Program-made: the position numbers and the translations under genes | Shown here: positions 27,020 to 35,414 of the stretch, piece after piece | Position numbering within the stretch: position 1 is the first letter of the stretch | Layout: every line of letters starts with the position of its first letter | The notes under the pieces: model-generated | Database searches by the model: none | What the model saw: the letters and a program-made list of their open reading frames with translations, nothing else | Told to the model about the DNA's origin: nothing | NCBI RefSeq assembly: GCF_014653155.1 | Contig: NZ_BNAF01000012.1 | Span: 69,141 to 133,140, forward strand | Source of the DNA: Sphingobacterium griseoflavum | Lineage (GTDB): Bacteria; Bacteroidota; Bacteroidia; Sphingobacteriales; Sphingobacteriaceae | DNA: 64,000 nt | Direction of reading: 5' to 3'

Positions 27020-27757
27020 ATGAAAAAAAACAACTTTTTAAAAACAATCCTATGCCTAACAGCAGTTTCAGCAAGCGTTTTATCGACAAAAGCGCAAGAC
27101 AACAATGCAACCTTCTCATTAAGCCTGACTTCTGACCAGTTTTTCGGTGTAGCACCGAGTGCAGGTGTTGAATACAAGCTTACCGACAAAATTGGCGTTT
27201 CTGCTTATGGTATTTTTTGGGGTGCAGGAACCGCCGGTGCTTGGGGAAACTGGACGGAGTTTGGCGGAGGTGTTAACCTTTACCTTGCGGAAGGTATCAC
27301 ATTAAATCCGAACATTGGCTTCACATTTGGTGACCTGCTTTCCAAAGGGGCAACATCCGGTCAGTTGGGCGGTATTGCAGGGGATGGGATTGTGCCAAAT
27401 CTATTTTTTAATGTCGATAAGACAAAATTTGAAAGCGAAGTATACGTAGGGTATTATGCACCACTTCGCGATGAAGCGCCTGCAGATGCTTCCACGCTTG
27501 CTTATTTACATTACTGGGCTAACGCCGGCTTTAAGGTAAGTCCAAACTTCTCGCTTGGTGGTCATTTCGAGCATCTGAAACGCACCAAAGATGACGTAAA
27601 TGGAAAATTGGACTATTATCAATGGCTCGGGCCGTACGTTCAATTCAACGTGCCACGCGTAGCCAGTTTCATAAGACTTTCTGCTGGGCCAGAACTGAAA
27701 AATGGTCTTCAGGCAAAAGATTCTTTTTATAAACTTTCTACTGGATTCACTTTTTAA
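27020..27757 (+). CDS. Putative outer-membrane beta-barrel protein beside amtB
   Basis: 245 residues with a signal peptide (cleavage near TKAQ, residue 25). The mature part is made of alternating hydrophobic and polar strands ending in an aromatic residue (YKLSTGFTF), as in small outer-membrane barrels. I do not recognise a named family with certainty. It is followed after about 120 bases by the ammonium transporter gene in the same direction, which suggests a link to nitrogen supply. A 7-bp hairpin (GGGAAGT/ACTTCCC) lies between the two. Confidence 0.55.
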   Translation: MKKNNFLKTILCLTAVSASVLSTKAQDNNATFSLSLTSDQFFGVAPSAGVEYKLTDKIGVSAYGIFWGAGTAGAWGNWTEFGGGVNLYLAEGITLNPNIGFTFGDLLSKGATSGQLGGIAGDGIVPNLFFNVDKTKFESEVYVGYYAPLRDEAPADASTLAYLHYWANAGFKVSPNFSLGGHFEHLKRTKDDVNGKLDYYQWLGPYVQFNVPRVASFIRLSAGPELKNGLQAKDSFYKLSTGFTF

Positions 27758-27879
27758 GCAAAACCCCACTATTTTAGTTAGGGAAGTGGTTTTATATACG
27801 ACTTCCCTTCATAACAAATACCGAATCCCTTGCTCTAAGAGCAGCTATACACAAACCAATCGTACACACAACCAAGGAC

Positions 27880-29190
27880 ATGACTATAAAACAGATAATT
27901 CCATTTGGGACCCTCGTTATCGCCGTAATCCTCGCTATTCTTGCCCCATCCACCGAAGTGACCACCGTAGTTGACAGTAACATCGATACTGGTGACACCG
28001 CATGGCTACTGATGGCAGCTGCGCTGGTACTGCTCATGACACCCGGCCTCGCCTTCTTTTACGGGGGGATGGTAAGAAAGAAAAATGTGATTTCTACCAT
28101 GCTACAAAGCTTTGTCTGCATGGGACTTATCACCATTATTTGGGTGGTGTTCGGCTTCAGTCTCGCTTTTGGCGATGATATCGGCGGCATCATTGGTGAT
28201 CCATCAACATTTTATATGATGAAGGGCATGCTCGGTAACGCAACTTGGCCAGCGCTCCCCACTATACCGATCGCCCTATTCGCGATGTTCCAACTGAAGT
28301 TCGCCGTCATTACTCCAGCTTTGATCACAGGCGCCTTTGCAGAACGCATCAAGTTCAACGCCTATTTAATTTTCATAACGCTTTTTGTCATTGTAATCTA
28401 TGCGCCCCTTGCCCATGCAACTTGGCATCCTGAGGGTATCTTAGCGAAGATGGGCGTGTTGGATTTTGCCGGAGGAACGGTGGTACATATGTCTGCCGGC
28501 TGGGCGGCCCTGGCTTCAGCCCTTTACCTCGGTAAGCGCAAAGAACAGGAACATACACCATCGCGCATCAGTTATGTGATCTTGGGAACTGGCCTACTAT
28601 GGTTTGGCTGGTTTGGTTTCAACGCAGGTTCAGCCGGAGGAGCCAATGAACTGGCAGCCTCAGCTTTTGCGACAACAACCACAGCGTCGGCCGCTGCTGC
28701 GATGGCTTGGATATTTTTTGATATACTGAAAGGCAAAAAACCGTCAGCGATGGGTGCATGTATTGGTGCTGTTGTAGGCCTTGTAGCCATTACGCCAGCA
28801 GCAGGCTTTGTCACGATCCCCCACTCTCTTATTATTGGTATAGTAGCTGCCGTCATCAGTAACATATTGGTTATCTGGCGTACAAAAAAAGGAATTGATG
28901 ATACGTTGGATGTGTTCCCCTGTCATGGTGTAGGTGGTATGGTCGGCATGCTGTTAACTAGCGTTTTCGCACATAGCTCCGTGAACAGCGCAGTGACAAC
29001 CAACGGTCTTTTCTTCGGTGAGACCAACCTATTTACCGCACATCTCATCGCTTTGGTAGGAGCATCTGCTTTTGCTTTCTTCGGTGCATTGCTGCTATTA
29101 AAGGTTACCGATATGCTTGCGCCGTTACGCGTAAGCGAAAAAGACGAAGTCCTCGGCTTAGATGCTAGTCAACACGACGAAGAACTGTAA
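27880..29190 (+). CDS. amtB: Ammonium transporter AmtB
   Basis: 436 residues with eleven predicted membrane helices and an N-terminal segment that may be an export signal. AmtB conducts ammonia/ammonium across the inner membrane. Diagnostic segments are FYGGMVRKKNVISTM, the pore region LDFAGGTVVHMSAGWAAL, LWFGWFGFNAGS and the C-terminal half-helix VFPCHGVGGMVGML with the pore His. No glnK/glnB gene, usually paired with it, follows in this window. It ends at a clear terminator. Confidence 0.95.
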   Translation: MTIKQIIPFGTLVIAVILAILAPSTEVTTVVDSNIDTGDTAWLLMAAALVLLMTPGLAFFYGGMVRKKNVISTMLQSFVCMGLITIIWVVFGFSLAFGDDIGGIIGDPSTFYMMKGMLGNATWPALPTIPIALFAMFQLKFAVITPALITGAFAERIKFNAYLIFITLFVIVIYAPLAHATWHPEGILAKMGVLDFAGGTVVHMSAGWAALASALYLGKRKEQEHTPSRISYVILGTGLLWFGWFGFNAGSAGGANELAASAFATTTTASAAAAMAWIFFDILKGKKPSAMGACIGAVVGLVAITPAAGFVTIPHSLIIGIVAAVISNILVIWRTKKGIDDTLDVFPCHGVGGMVGMLLTSVFAHSSVNSAVTTNGLFFGETNLFTAHLIALVGASAFAFFGALLLLKVTDMLAPLRVSEKDEVLGLDASQHDEEL

Positions 29191-29210
29191 CTATACTCTT
29201 TGTTTTTACC

Positions 29211-29259
29211 GCCGCCCGGATTTATGCTAGGCTTGACAACCGCCGGGCGGCAACTTTTA
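29211..29259 (+). terminator. Terminator after amtB
   Basis: A 9-bp perfect GC-rich stem, GCCGCCCGG/CCGGGCGGC (29211-29219 and 29243-29251), with a 23-base loop and followed by AACTTTTAC. Ends the amtB transcript. Confidence 0.65.
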
Positions 29260-29372
29260 CACTATCCATTAAAAATATGGCAAATCCCGCACACAGCGCC
29301 TGAAAATGTCGCACAATTTTAAAATATATTTTTGCTGCACTACATAAATCTTCTATATTTGCACCACGTCAA

Positions 29373-29445
29373 GCGAAAGTAGCTCAGTTGGTAGAGCACA
29401 ACCTTGCCAAGGTTGGGGTCGCGAGTTCGAATCTCGTCTTTCGCT
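29373..29445 (+). tRNA. tRNA-Gly (GCC)
   Basis: A 73-base cloverleaf with acceptor stem GCGAAAG/CUUUCGC, D arm GCUC...GAGC, anticodon loop UUGCCAA (anticodon GCC) between CAACC and GGUUG, and T arm GCGAG UUCGAAU CUCGU. CCA is not encoded, as usual in this phylum. It is 5 bases from the tRNA-Leu. Confidence 0.95.
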
Positions 29446-29450
29446 CAGTT

Positions 29451-29535
29451 GCCTAGGTGGTGGAACTGGTAGACACGCAGGACTTAAAATCCTGTTCCCG
29501 TTAAGGGAGTGCGGGTTCGATTCCCGCCCTAGGTA
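29451..29535 (+). tRNA. tRNA-Leu (UAA)
   Basis: An 85-base class II tRNA with a long variable arm. Acceptor stem GCCUAGG/CCUAGGU, anticodon loop CUUAAAA (anticodon UAA) in the stem CAGGA/UCCUG, and T arm GCGGG UUCGAUU CCCGC. CCA is not encoded. Co-transcribed with tRNA-Gly. Confidence 0.95.
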
Positions 29536-29538
29536 CAC

Positions 29539-29580
29539 AAAAACCCTTTGATACATGTTATTGAAGGGTTTTTATTTTTA
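29539..29580 (+). terminator. Terminator after the Gly-Leu tRNA pair
   Basis: A 10-bp inverted repeat, AAAAACCCTT (29539-29548) and AAGGGTTTTT (29564-29573), followed by TATTTTTA. Confidence 0.75.
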
Positions 29581-29645
29581 CGCTAGGTAGAGGTATGTTA
29601 ATCTGTGAAGGTTTCGTTTCGGTATTTTTCCCTATCTGTTATGGT

Positions 29646-29682
29646 ATAAAAAAATCCCACAAAAAAATGTTTTGCGGGATCT
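29646..29682 (-). terminator. Terminator after tRNA-Pro
   Basis: On the minus strand an 11-bp stem, ATCCCGCAAAA with TTTTGTGGGAT (one G-U pair), is followed by a T-run. It lies just downstream of the tRNA-Pro 3' end. Confidence 0.7.
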
Positions 29683-29703
29683 TGCTTTACTAATTTAATT
29701 TTG

Positions 29704-29777
29704 TCGGGATGGCCGGATTTGAACCGACGACCTCCAGCACCCCATGCTGGCGCGATACCGGGCTACGCTACATCCCG
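29704..29777 (-). tRNA. tRNA-Pro (GGG)
   Basis: A 74-base cloverleaf on the minus strand with acceptor stem CGGGAUG/CAUCCCG, anticodon stem CCAGC/GCUGG with loop AUGGGGU (anticodon GGG), and T arm GUCGG UUCAAAU CCGGC. CCA is not encoded. It is convergent with the Gly-Leu pair. Confidence 0.95.
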
Positions 29778-30052
29778 TAGGGACTACCGTGTGAAACCAC
29801 ACATATAGTTCGCACGGCTCTGTATTCATCAAATTCGACGTGCGGAGTGCAAATATGAATAAAATTATCAAAAATCCAAAATTTTCATCTGCTATAAATC
29901 CACAAAAAACGGAGAAGGCTATCATCACTTTCCCCTAAAGATCGGAACAAAAACCTAAACTGGCTTTTCGTCACTTTTTTGATTACTTTCATCACATTTT
30001 TTCTATAGCGCTATTCTTTTGTAGTAACATTGCATGATCAAACCAGAAACGT

Positions 30053-31558
30053 ATGAAACTAAATGACTTTAAGAAAATTGAATTTTGGATCGCCAGCATA
30101 GTGCTAATCATCGTGGCATTGATACTGGTATTTGATACCAACAAAAGAAGCGATAATGGGGAACACTATGAATTCATTGTTTCAAAAATAACTTATTCCT
30201 ATTTTTTCAATTTCTTCCTACCTCGTGTTTTCAACATTTTCGCGGTGTATGTATGCTTCCTGTGCCTGAATTTTTGGCTGATTCCGTCCATCACACAGAA
30301 GAAAAATGAATGGCTATCCTACTTCATGATCATCGTACTCATTGTCGGGCTGGGTATCGTCTTTGCTGTAGGCCGTACGCACAGCCATACCTACGAGCTA
30401 TTGCGCTACAACAGTTTGACGCAGGGCTACAACCGATTTTTTTTCGATGCCTTCACCAAAGCTTTTTTACTTGTGCTGGTATTAGCTGCCTACAGTTGCA
30501 TCAAACAGCTCATCATCTATTTGGTTGATCGCATGGCGGATGAGCATTCGCTCCAAAAACAACTCAAAATGGACTTAGGTTTGGGAATCGGGTTTTGGTT
30601 TGCTGGTGTGCTCTTTTGGGTTAGCACGAGATCTTACTTTCAACTTACCGTGTTGTGGACATTGGTGGTATTGGCGACTTTAGGCACGGTCATTTATGCC
30701 ATCTATTATCTTTTACCTGCACTTCACCAAAAACAAAAAAAATTCAGCACTTTCTTTTGGACCATTTTTGTGATCAGCCTGCTTTTAACTCTTCCCTTAA
30801 GCGTACTGGCCATCTTTTTTTTCCAAAGGGATGTAGAAGCAGCTTTCATTTTATTAGCATTTCACTTACCCACGCAACTGCTCATCGGCGTACCGCTCTC
30901 TTGGTTTGTTTATAAAAAAAGATCGGAAAACCGTTTTGAGCTCAATACCCTTCGCACCGAACTAGGCAAATCAGACGCTAACCTTCACTTTCTAAAATCA
31001 CAGATAAATCCACATTTCCTATTCAACGCCTTGAACACCTTGTATGGTACGGCCCTGCAAGAACATGCTGAGCGGACAGGAGAAGGTATTCAAAAGCTTG
31101 GGGACATGATGCGTTTTATGCTGCATGAAAACCTACAAGAAACCATCCCCCTCATACGAGAAGTAGAATATCTAAATAACTATATTGCGTTACAGAAATT
31201 GCGTACGTCACCTGCTGCGGACATCAAAATAGAGAGTTTAATAGAGGCAGATATCAATGATCTCCAAATTGCACCTATGCTTTTGATCCCGTTTGTGGAA
31301 AATGCATTTAAACATGGCATAAGTCTACAGCGGCCATCATACATCAAAATCAGTCTGCAGGTTCAAGCCAATGTTTTATACTTCGATGTATCCAATAGTA
31401 TAAATCCCAAAAATGAACATGACCCCGAAGCAGACCGAAGCGGGATAGGATTGGCAAATGTCAAACAACGGATGTATCTCCTGTATAAAGGTCGACACGA
31501 CCTTATCATTCGGGAGAATATGAACGAATATTTTGTACACCTTACCCTAACACTTTAA
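30053..31558 (+). CDS. LytS-type sensor histidine kinase
   Basis: 501 residues. About eight hydrophobic segments (residues 10-290) form a membrane sensor region, followed by a LytS/YpdA-type kinase (His_kinase domain). The phospho-acceptor His is in SQINPHFLFNALNTLYG. The ATP-binding N-box is PFVENAFKHGI and the G-box GIGLANVKQRMYLLY. It probably phosphorylates the LytTR regulator at 32112 and may control envelope genes. A small ORF begins 3 bases after its stop. Confidence 0.92.
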   Translation: MKLNDFKKIEFWIASIVLIIVALILVFDTNKRSDNGEHYEFIVSKITYSYFFNFFLPRVFNIFAVYVCFLCLNFWLIPSITQKKNEWLSYFMIIVLIVGLGIVFAVGRTHSHTYELLRYNSLTQGYNRFFFDAFTKAFLLVLVLAAYSCIKQLIIYLVDRMADEHSLQKQLKMDLGLGIGFWFAGVLFWVSTRSYFQLTVLWTLVVLATLGTVIYAIYYLLPALHQKQKKFSTFFWTIFVISLLLTLPLSVLAIFFFQRDVEAAFILLAFHLPTQLLIGVPLSWFVYKKRSENRFELNTLRTELGKSDANLHFLKSQINPHFLFNALNTLYGTALQEHAERTGEGIQKLGDMMRFMLHENLQETIPLIREVEYLNNYIALQKLRTSPAADIKIESLIEADINDLQIAPMLLIPFVENAFKHGISLQRPSYIKISLQVQANVLYFDVSNSINPKNEHDPEADRSGIGLANVKQRMYLLYKGRHDLIIRENMNEYFVHLTLTL

Positions 31559-31561
31559 GTC

Positions 31562-31927
31562 ATGATGAGATTAGTAGGATTATTGATGCTGTTTGGGTAT
31601 TTTATTACGCCATTGATCAAATGCCAGCAAAAAGAAGACGGCTTTTATACAACATTTGGAAATTTGTTTTATATCGACCTTTCAGTTCGTATTCAGATGG
31701 GCGCTATACATACTGGAAAAGGTATTCCAGACTTCCCCGCAAGCGTTCAAACACCGCGGGATCCACAAACGCAAGCAACCTTCCTTCCACAAGCCAACGA
31801 CGTTTTGGAGCACAGCCTACGAAGGAATAAAGGTTTACAAGACAGCTTCTTTCAGGTGTACCCACAACAGTTGACAGTTTGGAAAGAACCCTCATGCCGG
31901 CGAATTCCGCCTTTAGTGAATCGTTAG
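31562..31927 (+). CDS. Small ORF of unknown status between kinase and regulator
   Basis: A 121-codon ORF starting 3 bases after the kinase stop. The first 20 residues look like a signal or lipoprotein sequence (MMRLVGLLMLFGYFITPLIKC, lipobox-like ending). The remainder is low in recognisable structure and is followed by further overlapping open frames. It may be a real secreted protein, or the decayed start of a gene that has lost its frame. No family is recognised. Confidence 0.3.
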   Translation: MMRLVGLLMLFGYFITPLIKCQQKEDGFYTTFGNLFYIDLSVRIQMGAIHTGKGIPDFPASVQTPRDPQTQATFLPQANDVLEHSLRRNKGLQDSFFQVYPQQLTVWKEPSCRRIPPLVNR

Positions 31928-32111
31928 GCTAAGTAAAGGCAAATTCGTTGGCGGGACCATACAACTTGTCTTTTATAGCAGCACATGTCCGCATGGCGCC
32001 TGAAAGTTGTCCTACAAATGTATTATATTTGATCGTACGAGCTTATTATTTTTTGATAAAATCAATCGTTACCGATTCTTGAACACAACGAGCATTTACA
32101 AAAAAATTCAT

Positions 32112-32786
32112 ATGATAGCAATTGCAATAGATGATGAACCCATGGCACTTGAGGTTATTGAGCACCACACCTCCAAGGTGCCCTTTGTCGATCTACGGAA
32201 AACCTTTACCGACGCATTCTCTGCCTTGGACTATTTGCAACGGCAGCCGGTAGATCTCATTTTTTTAGACATCAAGATGCCTGACATCTCTGGTATGGAG
32301 CTCTTAAAAAGCCTTCAAATAGTACCTATGATCATTTTTACGACGGCCTATTCCGAACATGCTTTACAGAGTTTTGAACTGGATGCCATTGACTACCTTT
32401 TAAAGCCGTTTTCCATGTCTCGTTTTTTAAAAGCATGCAACAAAGCGAACGAATTGCACCTGCTGCGCAGTGCGAAAACAGATGGAGGAAAAGATTATTT
32501 TTTTGCGAAAGACGGGTATGAACACGTCAAAATAGCCTTCGACGATATTCTTTACATTGAAGCATCGGGAAACTACACACAAATACAATTGACTGGACGA
32601 TTGATCAGTTCACGCATTACCCTTAACGAGCTAACAGATTTATTGCCGAAAGCTGACTTTGTGCGCTGCCATCGAGCGTTTATTATTGCAAAGAACAAGG
32701 TGGAAAAGTTTGACAAAGCCCACTTGTGGGTGGCTGATAAAATGATCCCTATCGGTAGCACTTACCATGATCTCAAATTGCATTGA
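32112..32786 (+). CDS. LytTR-type response regulator
   Basis: 224 residues from the ATG at 32112. The upstream open frame to 32007 adds 35 unlikely residues. N-terminal receiver domain with acidic pocket DDEP, phospho-Asp in LIFLDIKMPDISG, Thr in IFTTAYSEHA and Lys in DYLLKPF; C-terminal LytTR DNA-binding domain (about 130-224) with DILYIEASGNYTQI and FVRCHRAFII. It is the partner of the histidine kinase upstream. About 185 bases without a clear gene separate it from the small ORF. Confidence 0.93.
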   Translation: MIAIAIDDEPMALEVIEHHTSKVPFVDLRKTFTDAFSALDYLQRQPVDLIFLDIKMPDISGMELLKSLQIVPMIIFTTAYSEHALQSFELDAIDYLLKPFSMSRFLKACNKANELHLLRSAKTDGGKDYFFAKDGYEHVKIAFDDILYIEASGNYTQIQLTGRLISSRITLNELTDLLPKADFVRCHRAFIIAKNKVEKFDKAHLWVADKMIPIGSTYHDLKLH

Positions 32787-32855
32787 TTTAAGTGGCCTTA
32801 TGCCAAAATCCTTTCACCTTCCCCACAGAAAAGCTGCTTACGCTCTTGCAATTTG

Positions 32856-33122
32856 TCAAAAATCTACTTCGATAATGGACTTTAGTGGAATAAGCACACC
32901 GCTTTTAATTTGTATATAATGTTCCGTTAACGACCAAACAGTGGTTTCAATACGTTTCGGACCATCCTCCGTCTGGAAAACAATTGTTGTCTTCGATTTG
33001 AACTCATTCCCCAAACGTTGCGCTGCCATTAGCTTATCTTTTAAAAGATAGGTCTTGTCTTCCGCCGCAGGAATGATCTTGTAGTCTAAAATATGTTCCT
33101 TTTCGATAATCTGTCCGATCAT
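32856..33122 (-). CDS. Small conserved-looking protein of unknown function
   Basis: 88 residues from the ATG at 33122 (an upstream ATG at 33152 gives a less likely start). Mixed alpha/beta and charged, no membrane segment. A central Lys-rich helix is followed by two or three strands (TTIVFQTEDGPKRIETTVWSL, IQIKSGVLIPLKSIIEVDF, each quoted in part). The C-terminus resembles an Sm-like or beta-hairpin fold, but I recognise no family. Convergent with the response regulator gene. Confidence 0.5.
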   Translation of the reverse strand: MIGQIIEKEHILDYKIIPAAEDKTYLLKDKLMAAQRLGNEFKSKTTIVFQTEDGPKRIETTVWSLTEHYIQIKSGVLIPLKSIIEVDF

Positions 33123-33292
33123 ATTGCAAAATTTATTAAAAATATAACACAACCTTAATACGCGCTGCCCAATAAATATAAAAAATCATCCCAATATTTT
33201 AAATAAGTATATGCATTATTTCCATGACGACAAATAATTTATGACACTTCTTTTATGCAACACATCATTCGGGTGGAATCGAATGGATATAT

Positions 33293-33328
33293 CAAAAAAA
33301 ATTAGGAACGATGTGTAGATCGTTCCTA
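33293..33328 (-). terminator. Strong terminator ending the sugar-oxidation operon
   Basis: TAGGAACGAT (33303-33312) and ATCGTTCCTA (33319-33328) form a 10-bp perfect stem with a 6-base loop. Read on the minus strand, AATTTTTTTT follows. It lies about 45 bases downstream of the last gene of the cluster. A smaller hairpin (GAAAGCG/CGCTTTC, 33338-33359) precedes it. Confidence 0.85.
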
Positions 33329-33373
33329 AGTCAAACGAAAGCGCGGCACGGCGCTTTCTAAATGTCCCGCATG

Positions 33374-33943
33374 TTAGGAGGCAAAAGCCTTATCGCCTTT
33401 TTGGTAAGGAAAATTACCATCAAAGCGGCCGGGGATTTTCACATAGCGCAATGCCTGCGTCATACCGACTTCCGAAGTAAAAAACCCAGTTAGCGTCAAT
33501 TGCTTCAACATATGAAAGAAATTGTTAGGCTCGCCATCTTTTCTATTTTTTTGGTATTCGGCAGCCTCCTTATCATATTTGTTTACGAATTGTAAACGTT
33601 CTTCCTTGGACAGCTCTTGGAAAGGTTTATTGAATTCCTTCTTTGCACGGCTATCCACATCCGCTAAACCTTCCAAAAACGCTTTTTGATCCGCCTCATC
33701 GTAACAATCACGGATCATGACCGGAATAAATTCGCCTACCCCAGCTTCTTTTGCTCCTGGTGTAGATGTTTTAGGGAGTATCGCTTCCGCTAGATCGCCC
33801 AAAAAATCCGTCTTCTCCTTTTCGAATAACGTCGCCACATCTTTGGACGCTGGTCGGGTACACCCTTCTAGGAATAGGTTTGCCCCAATTACCGAACCCC
33901 CAATCAACATGGCTACACGTTGAAGTGCCTCTCTTCTATTCAT
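33374..33943 (-). CDS. Gluconate 2-dehydrogenase subunit 3-like protein
   Basis: 189 residues with a twin-arginine N-terminus (MNRREALQRVAML) and a hydrophobic stretch that also ends in a possible lipobox (FLEGC, Cys28). The mature part matches the gluconate_2-dh3 family (PF13618-like): AEAILPKTSTPGAKEAGVGEF and FFTSEVGMTQAL. In known enzymes this small subunit helps the export or assembly of a periplasmic GMC flavoenzyme. It is the last gene of the cluster, 12 bases after the Gfo/Idh/MocA gene; the GMC gene is two genes upstream. A two-component periplasmic dehydrogenase is likely. Confidence 0.82.
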   Translation of the reverse strand: MNRREALQRVAMLIGGSVIGANLFLEGCTRPASKDVATLFEKEKTDFLGDLAEAILPKTSTPGAKEAGVGEFIPVMIRDCYDEADQKAFLEGLADVDSRAKKEFNKPFQELSKEERLQFVNKYDKEAAEYQKNRKDGEPNNFFHMLKQLTLTGFFTSEVGMTQALRYVKIPGRFDGNFPYQKGDKAFAS

Positions 33944-33955
33944 TGTTTGCTCTTT

Positions 33956-35383
33956 TTAAAGATTGTAATTTACTTCCCAACCTTGACGGTACTGCCGTTT
34001 CACAAATTGATTGACAATATCAAAGTTAGTTACTTTCATTTGGTTGTTGTCCCAAAGCAATTTCAGGTTTCTACCTGGATAATTGCCATCAATGCGCAAA
34101 TCAGCGCCACGAATAGCTAAGTTGGCCATCAGCAACGCTTCCGTGAGCGGTCCTGAAATTTCAAATGGAGCACTAACTTCCATTTTGCCGTAGCCCGCTA
34201 ATGCCGCTTCGACCCATTGTCCATAATGTCCATTTGCTTTCCCTTCCACACGCGCATACTTTTGAGCTACCTGCTCTTTTCTCGTTGTTGGCAATAGGCG
34301 CGCATTTTCTCCGTAAGTATCTGCCAAAATTTTGCCTTTGGTACCGATCAGCAAGATACCGTTACCACCATCCCCGAAGATTTCGTTTGGACCTAGTTCG
34401 TCAGGTCTAGTTGGCTGAATACCACCATCCATCCAATGCAGCGTTACAGGGCCATTGGTTTTTGGGGTTTTCGGAAAGGTCATCGTCACGTGACTTGATG
34501 GAGGGCAGCTTTCTGGGTAGTACGCACGTTTAAATTCATCAGCGTACACGGTACCTACCGTGGCCTGTACGTCTTGAACATATTTCAATCCCAACGTGCT
34601 AAAAGGAACTTCCAACAAATGACATCCCATATCGCCCAGCGCACCGGTACCGTAATCCCACCATCCTCTCCAATTGAACGGAACGAGTTTTTCGATATAA
34701 TCTTTTTTAGGCGCCGTTCCAAGCCAAAGTTCCCAATCTAATTCTTTGGGCACTTGCGCCGTTTGGTTGGGCCATGGAATACCCGATGGCCAAACTGGAC
34801 GATCAGTCCAGCAATAGACCGTGTGAACATCACCGATCAGGCCTGCTTCAAACCATTCTTTGATTTCTCGCGGACCGTCATTCGATGCCCCCTGATTTCC
34901 CATTTGGGTTACCACTTTGTATTTCTTGGCTGCATCCGTAAGCACCCGAGCTTCCCAAACATCGTGTGTAAGGGGCTTTTGCACATACACATGTTTCCCT
35001 AATTGCATAGCTGCTAGCGCTTGGATCGCATGGTTATGGTCGGGTGATGATACCGATACAGCGTCGATATGCTTATGCTCCTTATCCAGCATCTCCCGGT
35101 AATCTTTGTAATACTTAGCTTTCGGGAACGCCTTCACCGAGTTGGCTGCACGACGGTCATCCACATCACACAAGTAGGCTATTTCCGCTTTTCCACTTTT
35201 GTAAAAAGAAGCAATATCACTTTGTCCTTTGCCCCCTACGCCAATGCCAGCTATCATCAATTTGTCACTTGGTGCCAAGAATCCATTGCCCCCAAGCACA
35301 TGGCGCGGGACAATCATAAAGCCGGCCGCTGCAAGGGCCGCATTTTTGATAAAATCTCTACGAGAATTGTTCGTTTCCTTCAT
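33956..35383 (-). CDS. Tat-exported Gfo/Idh/MocA oxidoreductase (first copy)
   Basis: 475 residues. Twin-arginine signal NNSRRDFIKNAAL, then an NAD(P)-binding Rossmann domain (IGVGGKGQSDI) and the Gfo/Idh/MocA C-terminal alpha/beta domain. The segment YVQKPLTHDVWEAR carries the family's conserved Lys of the EKP motif, here with Gln for Glu. Export implies periplasmic chemistry on a sugar, as for other exported family members. It lies 12 bases upstream of the subunit 3 gene and 31 bases downstream of the GMC gene. The substrate cannot be set by eye. Confidence 0.9.
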   Translation of the reverse strand: MKETNNSRRDFIKNAALAAAGFMIVPRHVLGGNGFLAPSDKLMIAGIGVGGKGQSDIASFYKSGKAEIAYLCDVDDRRAANSVKAFPKAKYYKDYREMLDKEHKHIDAVSVSSPDHNHAIQALAAMQLGKHVYVQKPLTHDVWEARVLTDAAKKYKVVTQMGNQGASNDGPREIKEWFEAGLIGDVHTVYCWTDRPVWPSGIPWPNQTAQVPKELDWELWLGTAPKKDYIEKLVPFNWRGWWDYGTGALGDMGCHLLEVPFSTLGLKYVQDVQATVGTVYADEFKRAYYPESCPPSSHVTMTFPKTPKTNGPVTLHWMDGGIQPTRPDELGPNEIFGDGGNGILLIGTKGKILADTYGENARLLPTTRKEQVAQKYARVEGKANGHYGQWVEAALAGYGKMEVSAPFEISGPLTEALLMANLAIRGADLRIDGNYPGRNLKLLWDNNQMKVTNFDIVNQFVKRQYRQGWEVNYNL

Positions 35384-35414
35384 TTCAGCTATTGTAAGTT
35401 TATGTTGTTATTCA

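Noticed and set aside
29695..29928. A 77-codon minus-strand ORF across tRNA-Pro
   Set aside because: It overlaps a clear tRNA gene and has no protein features.
33374..35383. The sugar-oxidation cluster as a quinate or inositol catabolic pathway
   Set aside because: The families fit many sugars and polyols, and no residue visible here fixes the substrate.
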